A stretch of DNA of 64,000 bases from Hydrogenobacter thermophilus TK-6 (GTDB taxonomy: Bacteria; Aquificota; Aquificia; Aquificales; Aquificaceae), in the NCBI RefSeq assembly GCF_000010785.1, contig NC_013799.1:992001-1056000 (forward strand). The letters are read 5' to 3'. The notes under the pieces are model-generated. The model saw only the letters and a list, made by a program, of their open reading frames with translations, had not been told where the DNA came from and did not search any database. Positions 33,444-41,338 of this stretch are shown one piece after another (positions within the stretch are counted from its first letter, which is position 1; each line of letters opens with the position of its first letter). The translations under genes were made by a program, and so were the position numbers.

Positions 33444-33847
33444 AGGAGATCTGGGCTATTATCAGAAGAGAAAAGTATGCAGAGACAAAAAGGGCTTTAG
33501 ATACCATAGGATGCGGGGCCATGAGTATACATTCTGTGTGGGGCAGAGGTAAACAAAAAGGTTTCGTTATGTCTGACATAGAAGGTGAGATAGCAACTTA
33601 CGCAACCAACGCACCAAAACTCGTACCTACCCCCTCTAGTTTTGCTACAGAGGGCGCTACTCTTACAAAACCAGTAGTTTATATTCCCAAAAGATTGTTG
33701 GTGATGATCGTTCCGGACGAAAAGGTTGAAGAAGTTGTAGAAACCATAGTGAGGGTCAACAGGACAGGAAATATAGGAGATGGAAAGATATTTGTGATGC
33801 CTGTAGAGGAAGCAATAACTGTCAGAACGGGGAAGAGAGAACTTTAG
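33440..33847 (+). CDS. nifI2: Nitrogen-fixation PII protein NifI2
   Basis: A 135-residue PII protein with the RREK start (MKEIWAIIRREKYAETKRAL) and a T-loop enlarged by about 25 residues (GFVMSDIEGEIATYATNAPK and beyond), as is typical of NifI2, which contacts nitrogenase. It ends IGDGKIFVMPVEEAITVRTG. It overlaps nifI1 by 4 bases (ATGA). It probably forms a complex with NifI1 that turns nitrogenase off when ammonium is present. Confidence 0.92.
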   Translation: MKEIWAIIRREKYAETKRALDTIGCGAMSIHSVWGRGKQKGFVMSDIEGEIATYATNAPKLVPTPSSFATEGATLTKPVVYIPKRLLVMIVPDEKVEEVVETIVRVNRTGNIGDGKIFVMPVEEAITVRTGKREL

Positions 33848-33857
33848 GAGGTGAGTG

Positions 33858-34070
33858 ATGAAAGCTATTTTTAGAAAGAATAGCAATGGGACGCTTGAGG
33901 TTTACATACCCAAAAAGGATGTTGAAGCATTGGTTTTAGAAGAAATTGAAAAAGAGGGCGTGTGGGGTGGTACATTTAAGCTCTCTAATGGATGGGTGAT
34001 AAAGGTAGCACCTTTTGACATTGAGCCGAGGTTCCCCATAACCTTAGAAGTTAAAAAAGTAGACCAGTAA
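33858..34070 (+). CDS. nifT: Nitrogen fixation protein NifT
   Basis: A 70-residue NifT/FixU family protein: MKAIFRKNSNGTLEVYIPKKD, GVWGGTFKLSNGWVIKV and PRFPITLEVKKV match the family from end to end. NifT is linked to nif operons but its role is not settled. The ATG at 33858 follows AGGAGGTGAGTG; a GTG one codon upstream is less likely. Confidence 0.9.
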   Translation: MKAIFRKNSNGTLEVYIPKKDVEALVLEEIEKEGVWGGTFKLSNGWVIKVAPFDIEPRFPITLEVKKVDQ

Positions 34071-34082
34071 GGAGGTGTTATC

Positions 34083-35478
34083 ATGAGCGGATGTCACTCA
34101 AAGCAATGTGGAGTTGGAAGTGATGAGTTATCTTTTTTACCAGAATCAGTGAGGAAAAAAGTGGAAAATCACCCATGTTATTCTCAAGAGGCACACTACT
34201 TTTATGCTAGAATGCATGTCGCAGTGGCTCCTGCATGTAATATACAATGTAACTATTGCAATAGAAAGTACGATTGCGCTAATGAATCAAGGCCAGGTGT
34301 TGTGAGCGAACTTTTGACCCCAGAAGAAGCTGCAAAGAAAGTTTTGGCAGTAGCCATGGAAATACCACAGATGACCGTTGTAGGTATCGCCGGACCTGGC
34401 GATCCTTTAGCAAATCCTGATAAAACATTTAAAACTTTTGAACTTATAAAAGAAAAGGCGCCGGATATAAAGTTGTGCCTTTCAACAAACGGTCTTAACC
34501 TACTTGACTATGTGGACAGGATAAAGGAATTGAATGTAGATCATGTAACTATAACTATAAACGCAATAAGCCCTGAAACTGCTTCCAAAATATACCCTTG
34601 GATTTTTTACAACCACAAAAGGTATAAAGGTATTGATGCTGCAAAAATACTTCTTGAGCGCCAGTATGAAGGGTTAAAAGCCTGTGTGGAAAGGAATATC
34701 CTCGTAAAGATAAACACCGTTTTTGTTCCCGAGATAAACGGAGAAGATATAGAAGAGTTATCCAAAAAAGTTAAAAATATGAGTGCCTTTCTTCACAACA
34801 TAATGCCCTATGTGGAAGGTGACGGAACCGCTTTTCAAAAGATGGGGATAAAACCTCCAACACCTTACCAGCTTAAAGAAATTCAGGAGAAGATCGAGAA
34901 CTATATGTCTCTTATGAGACACTGTAGGCAGTGCAGGGCGGACGCAGTAGGCCTTTTGGGTGAAGACAGAGGGCAGGAATTTACAAAGGATAAGATAAGT
35001 AAGTTTGAGATAAGATACGATCCAGAATTCAGGAAGGCTATACACGGGGAGATAGAAAAAGAGAGGGAAAAGGTGAGAAAGGCGAGGGAGATGCTCCGCT
35101 TTCAGGAAGAAGGCGATAAAAAAGTGCTCGTGGCAGTTGCAAGCAAGGGCAACATGCTGGTGAATGAACACTTTGGAACTGCGAAGGAATTTCTGATTTA
35201 CGACAAAAGGTATAAAGTTTATACATCACAGGAAAGTTACACCTTACTGTCACGGTTCTATATCCTGCCTTGATGGGGAGAATATACTTGAGGATACCAT
35301 ATCCAAAATTTCCGACTGTAAGGCAATAATTGCTGCCAAGATAGGGTTTGAGCCTAAGGATATCTTAGAACCAAGGGGTATACAATGTATCGATGAATTC
35401 GCATACTTACCCATACCGGAAGCTCTGGCAAGATATTACGAAAAGTACATAATGAAGAAGGAAGTAGTGGAGGCTTAA
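34083..35478 (+). pseudogene. nifB: nifB, FeMo-cofactor radical SAM synthase, interrupted by a frameshift
   Basis: NifB builds the NifB-co [8Fe-9S-C] precursor of FeMo-co. The radical SAM part is intact (CNIQCNYCNRKYDC, GIAGPGDPLANP). The C-terminal NifX-like domain starts normally (VNEHFGTAKEFLIYDKRY), but the frame then hits a stop at 35271-35273. Shifting by one base after 35220 restores HHRKVTPYCHG ... ISDCKAIIAAKIGFEP ... EALARYYEKY, ending at 35478, just before fdxN. The best repair adds a TA at the TATA run 35220-35223, giving YKVYIHHRKV. The truncated product would keep the SAM domain. NifB without the NifX-like domain is functional in some organisms, so activity could survive. Confidence 0.88.
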
Positions 35479-35479
35479 A

Positions 35480-35698
35480 ATGGCTATGCAAATAGACAAG
35501 GAAAAATGCATATCCTGCTATGCCTGTGAGCAGGAATGTCCTACGAAAGCAATAAGTTACGACGAGGACGGAAAATTTGAGATAGACCCTTATACATGCG
35601 TAGAGTGCGAAGGCTTTTACGAAGAACCCCAGTGTGTTGCGGTATGCCCTGTAGACGGATGTATAACAAGGCTGGAGGAGAACAAATGGGCATTTTAG
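35480..35698 (+). CDS. fdxN: NifB-linked ferredoxin FdxN
   Basis: A 72-residue ferredoxin with two [4Fe-4S] sites: CISCYACEQECP, and a second with the insert typical of FdxN (CVECEGFYEEPQCVAVCPVDGC). FdxN supplies electrons or clusters for NifB-co synthesis. It lies 1 base after the restored nifB frame and overlaps nifW by 13 bases. Confidence 0.92.
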   Translation: MAMQIDKEKCISCYACEQECPTKAISYDEDGKFEIDPYTCVECEGFYEEPQCVAVCPVDGCITRLEENKWAF

Positions 35699-35991
35699 AA
35701 GAACTACAAAGGCTAAAAGATGCTGAGGACTTTTTTGACTATTTTGGTATAGACTACGACGAACGGGTGGTTAAGCCTTACAGACTTCACATACTTAAGA
35801 AGTTCAGCCTATATGTTAAGGAGATTTTTGAATCTCAAAAGGAGCTGGACGACGAAAAGCTTCGCATAATGTTAAAAGAGGGTCTTAAAAAAGCCTACGA
35901 AACCTTTTTAACTTCAAACCCCATAAAGGAGAGAGTCTTCAAAGTTCACAAAGATACCATGCCTTTAAGAGATGATGGAAAGAAAGTTTAA
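35686..35991 (+). CDS. nifW: Nitrogenase-protective protein NifW
   Basis: A 101-residue NifW family protein: LKDAEDFFDYFGIDYDERVV and PYRLHILKKFSLYV are diagnostic. NifW stabilises MoFe protein and protects it against oxygen. The ATG at 35686 follows GGAGGAG; earlier codons of the open frame lie within fdxN and are not NifW-like. It overlaps nifZ by 20 bases. Confidence 0.88.
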   Translation: MGILEELQRLKDAEDFFDYFGIDYDERVVKPYRLHILKKFSLYVKEIFESQKELDDEKLRIMLKEGLKKAYETFLTSNPIKERVFKVHKDTMPLRDDGKKV

Positions 35992-36226
35992 TGTGGGAGA
36001 TATTGTAAAAACAAGGAAAAGGATAAAAAATGATGGTACTTTCCCGGGACTACCGTGGGATGCTAAGATACTTGATAAAGGGGAGGAAGGTGTTATTGTA
36101 GATGTAGGCTTATTTTTGTTAACTAAAACTATCTACACAGTCTATTTTCCAAGATTAGGGATTTTTGTAGGATGCCTTGAACACGAACTGGAGACAGTAA
36201 ATGAACAGGAAGCAGGTAATGTTTAA
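35972..36226 (+). CDS. nifZ: Nitrogen fixation protein NifZ
   Basis: An 84-residue NifZ domain protein: FNVGDIVKTRKRIKNDGTFPG, GEEGVIVDVGLFL and FVGCLEHELE follow the family pattern. NifZ assists P-cluster maturation in MoFe protein. There are two possible adjacent ATGs (35972 and 35975). The end overlaps the mop-like gene by 26 bases. Confidence 0.87.
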   Translation: MMERKFNVGDIVKTRKRIKNDGTFPGLPWDAKILDKGEEGVIVDVGLFLLTKTIYTVYFPRLGIFVGCLEHELETVNEQEAGNV

Positions 36227-36404
36227 AGGAACAATTGTAGAGCTTGATGTGGGGGAGTTCTTTGCGGATGTTGCGGTAAAATTTCGGAACATGGAGGTCA
36301 GAATGATCATCCCGAGAACTACCGTTGACGAATGGGGTTTAAAAATGGGCGATAAGGTTTATGTGTTAATAGAAAAGGGCAACGCATATCTGTTTAAAAG
36401 ATAG
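36201..36404 (+). CDS. Molbindin-like TOBE/Mop domain protein
   Basis: A 67-residue single Mop/TOBE domain (FKGTIVELDVGEFFADVAVKF, IPRTTVDEWGLKMGDKVYVLI), which forms oligomers that bind molybdate or tungstate. As the last gene of the nifB operon it probably buffers molybdate for FeMo-co synthesis. It could equally serve the tungsten enzyme at 39-41 kb. It ends 7 bases from the convergent ferredoxin gene. An alternative ATG is at 36219. Confidence 0.8.
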   Translation: MNRKQVMFKGTIVELDVGEFFADVAVKFRNMEVRMIIPRTTVDEWGLKMGDKVYVLIEKGNAYLFKR

Positions 36405-36411
36405 GGCTTTC

Positions 36412-36609
36412 TTACTCTTCTACCACTATGGAACTGCTGGGGCATGCTTCAACAGCTTTTAAGACTACTTCCCTGTGAGTTTCATCAGGACTGCTGTTTA
36501 AAACCACCGCGATTCCCTTCTTTATAATGAAAATATCAGGAGCTAACTCAGTACAGAGTTTCAAGACCTCGCAGCCTGTACATGTATCCTTATCCACAAA
36601 CATCTTCAT
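36412..36609 (-). CDS. Small ferredoxin with unusual cysteine spacing
   Basis: A 65-residue ferredoxin-like protein of the single-cluster type: [18 protein letters not shown] near the start and [12 protein letters not shown] at the end. The usual CxxCxxC is altered: the expected third Cys is Leu, and a Cys stands three residues later (C-x2-C-x5-C). Cluster type therefore unclear ([4Fe-4S] or [3Fe-4S]). The start at 36609 overlaps the fdxB stop as ATGA. Confidence 0.8.
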   Translation of the reverse strand: MKMFVDKDTCTGCEVLKLCTELAPDIFIIKKGIAVVLNSSPDETHREVVLKAVEACPSSSIVVEE

Positions 36610-36869
36610 GCCTGAACCTCCATATGCGTAAAGCACTTTTTGGGACACACCCTTGAACATGCTTCACAACCTATGCAGTTATCCGGGTTGGCTATATCCA
36701 TGTAAGGCTTTATGTCCTCATCGTTGTCTTCATCCTGTTCAACCAAAGAGAGAACATCTCTACCACAAACCTTATAACATCTCCCACAGCCTATGCAGTT
36801 ATCTTTATCTATGCTAAATACATATCTCGGTATCCACTCCTTACCGCCCCTTGTTGTAAATACCCTCAT
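36606..36869 (-). CDS. fdxB: nif-specific ferredoxin III (FdxB)
   Basis: An 87-residue ferredoxin with two clusters, [18 protein letters not shown] and [18 protein letters not shown], separated by an acidic linker ([12 protein letters not shown]). This exact arrangement defines ferredoxin III of nif clusters. The role is electron transfer in nitrogenase assembly or supply. It overlaps both neighbours by 4 bases. Confidence 0.92.
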   Translation of the reverse strand: MRVFTTRGGKEWIPRYVFSIDKDNCIGCGRCYKVCGRDVLSLVEQDEDNDEDIKPYMDIANPDNCIGCEACSRVCPKKCFTHMEVQA

Positions 36870-37180
36870 GTCTTGCTCCTCTCTTCAAGTATTTTTTTAG
36901 CTTTGTGATAAAGCCTGTGGACTTCGTAAACATCCTGAGCAACCTTGGGTATTTCCTCCCATCTGTGGGGTAGTCCTTCCTCCGCAAGGTCGTGGAGCGT
37001 GGTAGCGGACTTTACCGCAAGCATTCTCAGTTTCTTCACCTCTTCCTTCAGCTCCTCTAAGCTCATGGATCTAAGCCTTTCCTCTTCAGGGTGGCATATA
37101 GACATCTGAATGCTCACATCCGCACCTTCCTTGCAAGCTCCTGCACAACTCTTTTCCATCAGTATCCTTTGGTCGCACAT
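36866..37180 (-). CDS. nif-associated DUF683 protein with Cys-rich N-terminal extension
   Basis: A 104-residue protein. The C-terminal two thirds is the CCE_0567/DUF683 helical hairpin found in nif clusters ([39 protein letters not shown]). The N-terminal ~35 residues are an addition with Cys residues ([19 protein letters not shown] and ICHPEEE) that could bind metal. I take the ATG at 37180, after AGGAGGTTAAAC. It is the first gene of a three-gene unit behind its own sigma-54 promoter. Confidence 0.83.
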   Translation of the reverse strand: MCDQRILMEKSCAGACKEGADVSIQMSICHPEEERLRSMSLEELKEEVKKLRMLAVKSATTLHDLAEEGLPHRWEEIPKVAQDVYEVHRLYHKAKKILEERSKT

Positions 37181-37203
37181 GTTTAACCTCCTTTTCATCT
37201 TTA

Positions 37204-37219
37204 TGCAATATTTATGCCA
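37204..37219 (-). promoter_or_regulatory. Sigma-54 promoter of DUF683-fdxB-ferredoxin
   Basis: Minus strand TGGCATA, 4 bases, TTGCA: consensus -24/-12. It lies 24 bases before the DUF683 ATG. Confidence 0.86.
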
Positions 37220-37259
37220 AAAGTTTTTAAGTATTTTTAGTATTGTTTATTACAGTCTT

Positions 37260-37275
37260 TGTGCTATTTCTTACA
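37260..37275. promoter_or_regulatory. NifA-type upstream site (TGT-N10-ACA)
   Basis: TGTGCTATTTCTTACA, TGT-N10-ACA, with the inner TATTTCTT shared with the site at 33036. It lies about 41 bases upstream of the DUF683 -24 element and overlaps the last codons of nifV. Confidence 0.65.
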
Positions 37276-38241
37276 GAGTTTGTTAGCCTTTTCCGAATAA
37301 AGACCAAAAGCTAAGGCAGCTTTTGAACCTACAACCTCAGGGTCAAAGGGTAGGTAAGTCCTTTTTGATTTTGTAAGACCATCTATATGTATGCTTGACT
37401 TGTTTGTGAAGGCATTCTTGCCTATCAGCGGTTTATTGGGTGCCAGATGGATGTTTGTCATGTCTATAAAATAGTTCACAATTTCGTACAATCTTTTTAC
37501 ATTTATGCCAGTGTGAACTCCTTGTATTAGCTGAAGGTAAAAGACTACTTCCTCAAGCGGGGTTATACCACACCTTTCACCCAAACCGAGCAAGGACGCG
37601 TTTATGTACTTAGCCCCCGAAAGGAAGGCGGTAATGGAGTTTGCCGTTGCCATACCAAAATCGTTGTGAAAGTGTACCTCCACGTCCAAAAAGGAGGAAG
37701 CGGTCTTTACTAGTTCGTTGGTCTGTAATGGGTTTAACACACCCACTGTGTCCGAAAGTCTTACTCTATCAGCACCTTCTTCTCTTATGCATTCAAGGAG
37801 CTTTATAACGAATTCTCTATCAGCACGAGAGACATCCTCAAAACCTACGGAAAGATAGAGTTTTTTGGACTTTACATAGGGAATTATTTCCTTTAGAAGC
37901 CTTACAATGTAGTCCCTGTCCTTATTTAGCTTTTCCTTTATCATGAAATCTGAAACAGGAATGGCAATCTCCAGTTTTTTAACGCTGCACTCTAAGGACG
38001 CTTCCACATCCCTTATGTTAGCCCTGTTCCAAACGATCACCTTATCACCATGCTGGCTTCTGGCAAGGTATTTTATATAATCCCTCTCTTCTTCGCTGTG
38101 AGCAGGAACGCCCACTTCCAGCTCGTGGATACCCGTTGAAGACAGTAAGAAGAAAAGCTCCTTTCTTTTTTCGTAGGTGAGTTCTAGCGAAGCTGACTGC
38201 ATACCTTTTCTTAGAGTAGTATCTGTGATAAAGACTCTCAT
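37264..38241 (-). CDS. nifV: Homocitrate synthase-like protein NifV, altered metal site
   Basis: DRE-TIM metallolyase of 325 residues related to NifV, which condenses acetyl-CoA and 2-oxoglutarate to homocitrate for FeMo-co. Supporting pieces are HELEVGVPAHSEEE, RLSDTVGVLNP, the metal-binding EVHFHNDFGMATANS and LGLGERCGITPLEEV. The N-terminal motif, normally DTTLRDGEQ, reads DTTLRKGMQ: the metal-ligand acid after the catalytic Arg is Lys, and Glu is Met. Activity is therefore doubtful unless the site has been rebuilt. It is also shorter than usual (about 380). It overlaps the nifS-like gene by 4 bases. Confidence 0.82.
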   Translation of the reverse strand: MRVFITDTTLRKGMQSASLELTYEKRKELFFLLSSTGIHELEVGVPAHSEEERDYIKYLARSQHGDKVIVWNRANIRDVEASLECSVKKLEIAIPVSDFMIKEKLNKDRDYIVRLLKEIIPYVKSKKLYLSVGFEDVSRADREFVIKLLECIREEGADRVRLSDTVGVLNPLQTNELVKTASSFLDVEVHFHNDFGMATANSITAFLSGAKYINASLLGLGERCGITPLEEVVFYLQLIQGVHTGINVKRLYEIVNYFIDMTNIHLAPNKPLIGKNAFTNKSSIHIDGLTKSKRTYLPFDPEVVGSKAALAFGLYSEKANKLCKK

Positions 38242-39332
38242 AGCGCACTCTCCACACTTGCAAGAATACTTTTCACAGCCCCTATAAAGGTTTTTATCTC
38301 CTTCAAAGAGGTAAAAGGTTGTATCCTAAAGGAAAGGATATCGTCAAAGCCCGTTTTGTGCTTTAGCCTGTCTTTTATCCTGTTTGCAATACAGGGGGAA
38401 GAATAGCCTAAGAAAAAGCCCTTCTTTTCCATAAAGGACATGATCATCTCCGCCTCAAGTCCATTAAGACCGAAGGAAAATAAACCTGGTGCCTTCCACC
38501 CCTTCTTAAAAATAGGTTGTGGAAAGATCATGCCTTCTACATAACCATCACAGGCAGTGATGTTTTCCTCTATAGCCCTCCGCCATTCGGAGAGGATTTT
38601 TATCGATTGGGACATGGCATATATTCCAAAGAGGTTTTCTTCCCCTGCCCTCAGTCCCCTCTCTTGGGTTCCACCCTCTATGATAGGCTTTAGCCTTATG
38701 CCTTTTTTAAGATAAAGGATCCCTACTCCCTGAGGTCCAAGGAGGGACGGTCCGTCAAAGCTTGCCATATCAAGAAGTTCTACATCTACCACCATATCTG
38801 GATAGTAAAGTCCCCAAAAGTCAAAGTGACAGAGTGTTTTTGGATTGGTTTCTTTTACTACCTTTACTATCCCTACTATGTCCCTGAGAGCTGCAGTTTC
38901 TCTGCACACTGCTCCCATAGTAACCATCAATGTATCTTCTTTCACATGCTCTCTTATCAGTTCTGGATCTATCCAGCCATATCTGTCAGTGGTAAGGTAT
39001 AGAACATTCAGGCCTTCCTTTTCTAAAGTTTTTAGGGGGTGAGTTATAGAGGGATGTTCGAAGTCGGTTGTTATTACGCTTCCCCTCTTACTGGAAAGAT
39101 ACCCTTTTATAGCAAGGTTGTTACTTTCTGTAGAGCTTGATGTAAACAAAACCTCCGAACTATTAATCCCCAGGAACTCCGCAACTGCTCCCCTCGATCT
39201 GACGAGTAATTCCTTTGATTTTGTTGAAAGTGCGTTTAAGCCCGAGGGGTTTACAAAAAAGTATAACAGAAACTGGGATAATTCCTCCATCACCTGGGGA
39301 AAGGGTTTTGAAGAATTGGGATCAAACATCAT
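38238..39332 (-). CDS. NifS-like protein lacking the PLP lysine
   Basis: A 364-residue class V aminotransferase-fold protein by overall match to NifS/IscS: SSTESNNLAIKG, TDFEHPSITHPLKTLEKEG and IIEGGTQERGLRAG. The lysine that binds PLP in cysteine desulfurases (SFSGHKIYGPKG in IscS) is absent: here SFDGPSLLGPQG, with His to Pro and Lys to Ser. The mobile-loop Cys is possibly kept (YSSPC). Sulfur-donor activity is thus unlikely by the normal mechanism. The N-terminus is also unlike IscS. The start at 39332 overlaps the end of the AOR gene. Confidence 0.82.
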   Translation of the reverse strand: MMFDPNSSKPFPQVMEELSQFLLYFFVNPSGLNALSTKSKELLVRSRGAVAEFLGINSSEVLFTSSSTESNNLAIKGYLSSKRGSVITTDFEHPSITHPLKTLEKEGLNVLYLTTDRYGWIDPELIREHVKEDTLMVTMGAVCRETAALRDIVGIVKVVKETNPKTLCHFDFWGLYYPDMVVDVELLDMASFDGPSLLGPQGVGILYLKKGIRLKPIIEGGTQERGLRAGEENLFGIYAMSQSIKILSEWRRAIEENITACDGYVEGMIFPQPIFKKGWKAPGLFSFGLNGLEAEMIMSFMEKKGFFLGYSSPCIANRIKDRLKHKTGFDDILSFRIQPFTSLKEIKTFIGAVKSILASVESAL

Positions 39333-41118
39333 AGACCAGCTCCCCCATAGAAAGTTTGATAAGTGTTTCTTTTTTTTGTTTACCATCTTTGTCCCAGCCA
39401 AAGGCTTCGTAAAATTCGTCAAGCATCTCATTCAGCTCTTCCTGGGTGGTTATGTATCCTCTTTCCGAAGCTTCCTTCTTTATTCTATTCGGTAGCGCAT
39501 CCTTCTCTCTGGTGAAGCCCTCCCTTACATTGAAAAGTCTTTCAAGTGTGTAGATTCTTTCTCCTATTCTGTATAGATCTTCCATCTGCAGTTCCCAATC
39601 CATGACTGCGTTTACCATTTCTAAAATCTTTTCATTGAGCTTTAGTCCTACGACCCTCTCTGCGCTAAGGCAGTATATTATGCTGTTTACCACACTCGTC
39701 CAAACGGCAAGGTCTTTGCTAATCTTCCCTTTATCCTTCGGGTTTGCAAACGGTATTATGTTGTTTTCTTCGATGCCAGGTCTTATATCGCAGTGAACGG
39801 GACCACGGTTAGAAACAGCATAACCCAAAGCCTGCGTTTTTACAGCCCTCGGCGAGTGTCCAGCTATCTCCATGCCCTTTACTGTCATAAGAAAGTCCCC
39901 ACCTACACCGAGTATTTGGCTAGCCCTTTCAGAACCCTCCGCTAGTATGTTTCCTATCCCCTCCCTAAAAGCTATCTTTTTGAGCAATCTTTTTACGTCA
40001 CGAGTGTTTCCAAAGCGAAGGTCAAGGCCGTCAAAGTCTTCCCTGTTTAAAATTCCCCTTTCATAACACTCCATAGCCCAAGCCACAACACCACCTGTCT
40101 GAATCTGTCCGAGTCCTAACTCGTCTGTTAACCTATCCAAGCTTATAAGTTCGTTCAAGTTTCCGTTTCCTATTAGAGTCCCCATAGCAAATATGCCCTC
40201 GTATTCAGGTCCAACAGTAAAAGTATCTTTACTTACAGAGTACTTGCCGCAGGGAACTATACATCCAAAGCAAGACACATCCTTTACCACCTTTTCTCTT
40301 AAAGCTTCGCCACTAATGTTTTTTGCAGGATCAAAGGTTTCCTTCTGCCAGTTATAAGATGGCAAAGCGCCGAGATATTGAAGATGCATAACACCCGCTG
40401 CTGTTCCAAACTTGATAAGGTTTTTGACGCCAGGATGTTCGTAAACCGACTTTTCAAAGGCTTTAACGAAGTTTATAAGTCTTTCCGGATTGAGAGGTCT
40501 TACCACTTTACTACCTCTGATGGTTATAGCCTTGACCTTCTTTGATCCAAGAACAGCCCCCATGCCTCCTGTGCCTACAGCTCTCAAATCTGATATAATA
40601 CAAGCATACCTGACAAGATTTTCACCCGCTGGACCTATAACAAGGGTTTTTATGTCTTCACCGAGCTTCTCTTTGAGTTTTTGTTGTGTTACACTCGTCA
40701 AAGATCCTCTTAAGTTTTCAGCATTTAATAAGTAAACCTTGTCATTTTCTATATGGATGTGTATCCACTCTTGAGAAGAGCCAACTATTATAAGCCCATC
40801 CCATCCTGCGAACTTTAGTTCCTGTCCAAACTCTCCACCACAAAATCCTTTTGTAAAACCATCTGTTTGAGGTGATTTAGAAACAACGCAGAATTTGGAA
40901 GCCATAGGGACGAGGGTACCATTTGCAGGACCCGTATTTATAATTAAGGGGTTCTCTCCGGATAGTGGGTCAACACTTTCTTTGCACAATTTATACAAAA
41001 GATAAGCACCTATACCGTTTCCCCCCAAGTATTTTCTTACAATGTCCTCGTTTACATGATAAGCATCCCATTTCCTCTCCGTAAGGTTTATAAAAAGGTA
41101 CTTTCCCCACCAACTCAT
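39322..41118 (-). CDS. Aldehyde:ferredoxin oxidoreductase (tungsten AOR family)
   Basis: A 598-residue AOR with its N-terminal pterin-binding domain (LFINLTERKWD, NPLIINTGPANGT, KGFCGGEFGQELKFAGWD). The [4Fe-4S] cysteines are CFGCIVPC (C-x2-C-x3-C) and the distant Cys in IIYCLSAE. It oxidises aldehydes to acids and reduces ferredoxin, or the reverse, with a tungsten-bis-pterin. It lies in an operon of moaD-like, ferredoxin, AOR, nifS-like and nifV genes with a sigma-54 promoter, so it seems to be made under nitrogen-fixing conditions. Ferredoxin reduction for nitrogenase is an attractive inference. Confidence 0.92.
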   Translation of the reverse strand: MSWWGKYLFINLTERKWDAYHVNEDIVRKYLGGNGIGAYLLYKLCKESVDPLSGENPLIINTGPANGTLVPMASKFCVVSKSPQTDGFTKGFCGGEFGQELKFAGWDGLIIVGSSQEWIHIHIENDKVYLLNAENLRGSLTSVTQQKLKEKLGEDIKTLVIGPAGENLVRYACIISDLRAVGTGGMGAVLGSKKVKAITIRGSKVVRPLNPERLINFVKAFEKSVYEHPGVKNLIKFGTAAGVMHLQYLGALPSYNWQKETFDPAKNISGEALREKVVKDVSCFGCIVPCGKYSVSKDTFTVGPEYEGIFAMGTLIGNGNLNELISLDRLTDELGLGQIQTGGVVAWAMECYERGILNREDFDGLDLRFGNTRDVKRLLKKIAFREGIGNILAEGSERASQILGVGGDFLMTVKGMEIAGHSPRAVKTQALGYAVSNRGPVHCDIRPGIEENNIIPFANPKDKGKISKDLAVWTSVVNSIIYCLSAERVVGLKLNEKILEMVNAVMDWELQMEDLYRIGERIYTLERLFNVREGFTREKDALPNRIKKEASERGYITTQEELNEMLDEFYEAFGWDKDGKQKKETLIKLSMGELVYDV

Positions 41119-41336
41119 GATGAAACCTCCAGCGCACTTAACTTACAAAAATCAAGGCAGTAAAAATCCGTACAGGTCATGCAAAACCTTGATCTGTAAG
41201 CTACTGGTTTATTACCTATATCCGTTACAATCTCTATTGAAGAATATCTGGGGTTAAAACCTCCCGTTTTGTAGAAAGAACATGCTAACATGCACCTTTT
41301 ACAACCAGAACATAGATTGAGGTTTACTTTTATCAT
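41115..41336 (-). CDS. AOR-associated polyferredoxin-like protein
   Basis: A 73-residue protein with CSGCKRCMLACSF near the N-terminus and CMTCTDFYCLDFC near the C-terminus, for two Fe-S clusters as in small AOR-partner ferredoxins. It probably transfers electrons from AOR. I take the ATG at 41336, behind GGGGAGTGAAC; a GTG at 41342 is possible. It overlaps the AOR start by 4 bases. Confidence 0.8.
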   Translation of the reverse strand: MIKVNLNLCSGCKRCMLACSFYKTGGFNPRYSSIEIVTDIGNKPVAYRSRFCMTCTDFYCLDFCKLSALEVSS

Positions 41337-41338
41337 GT

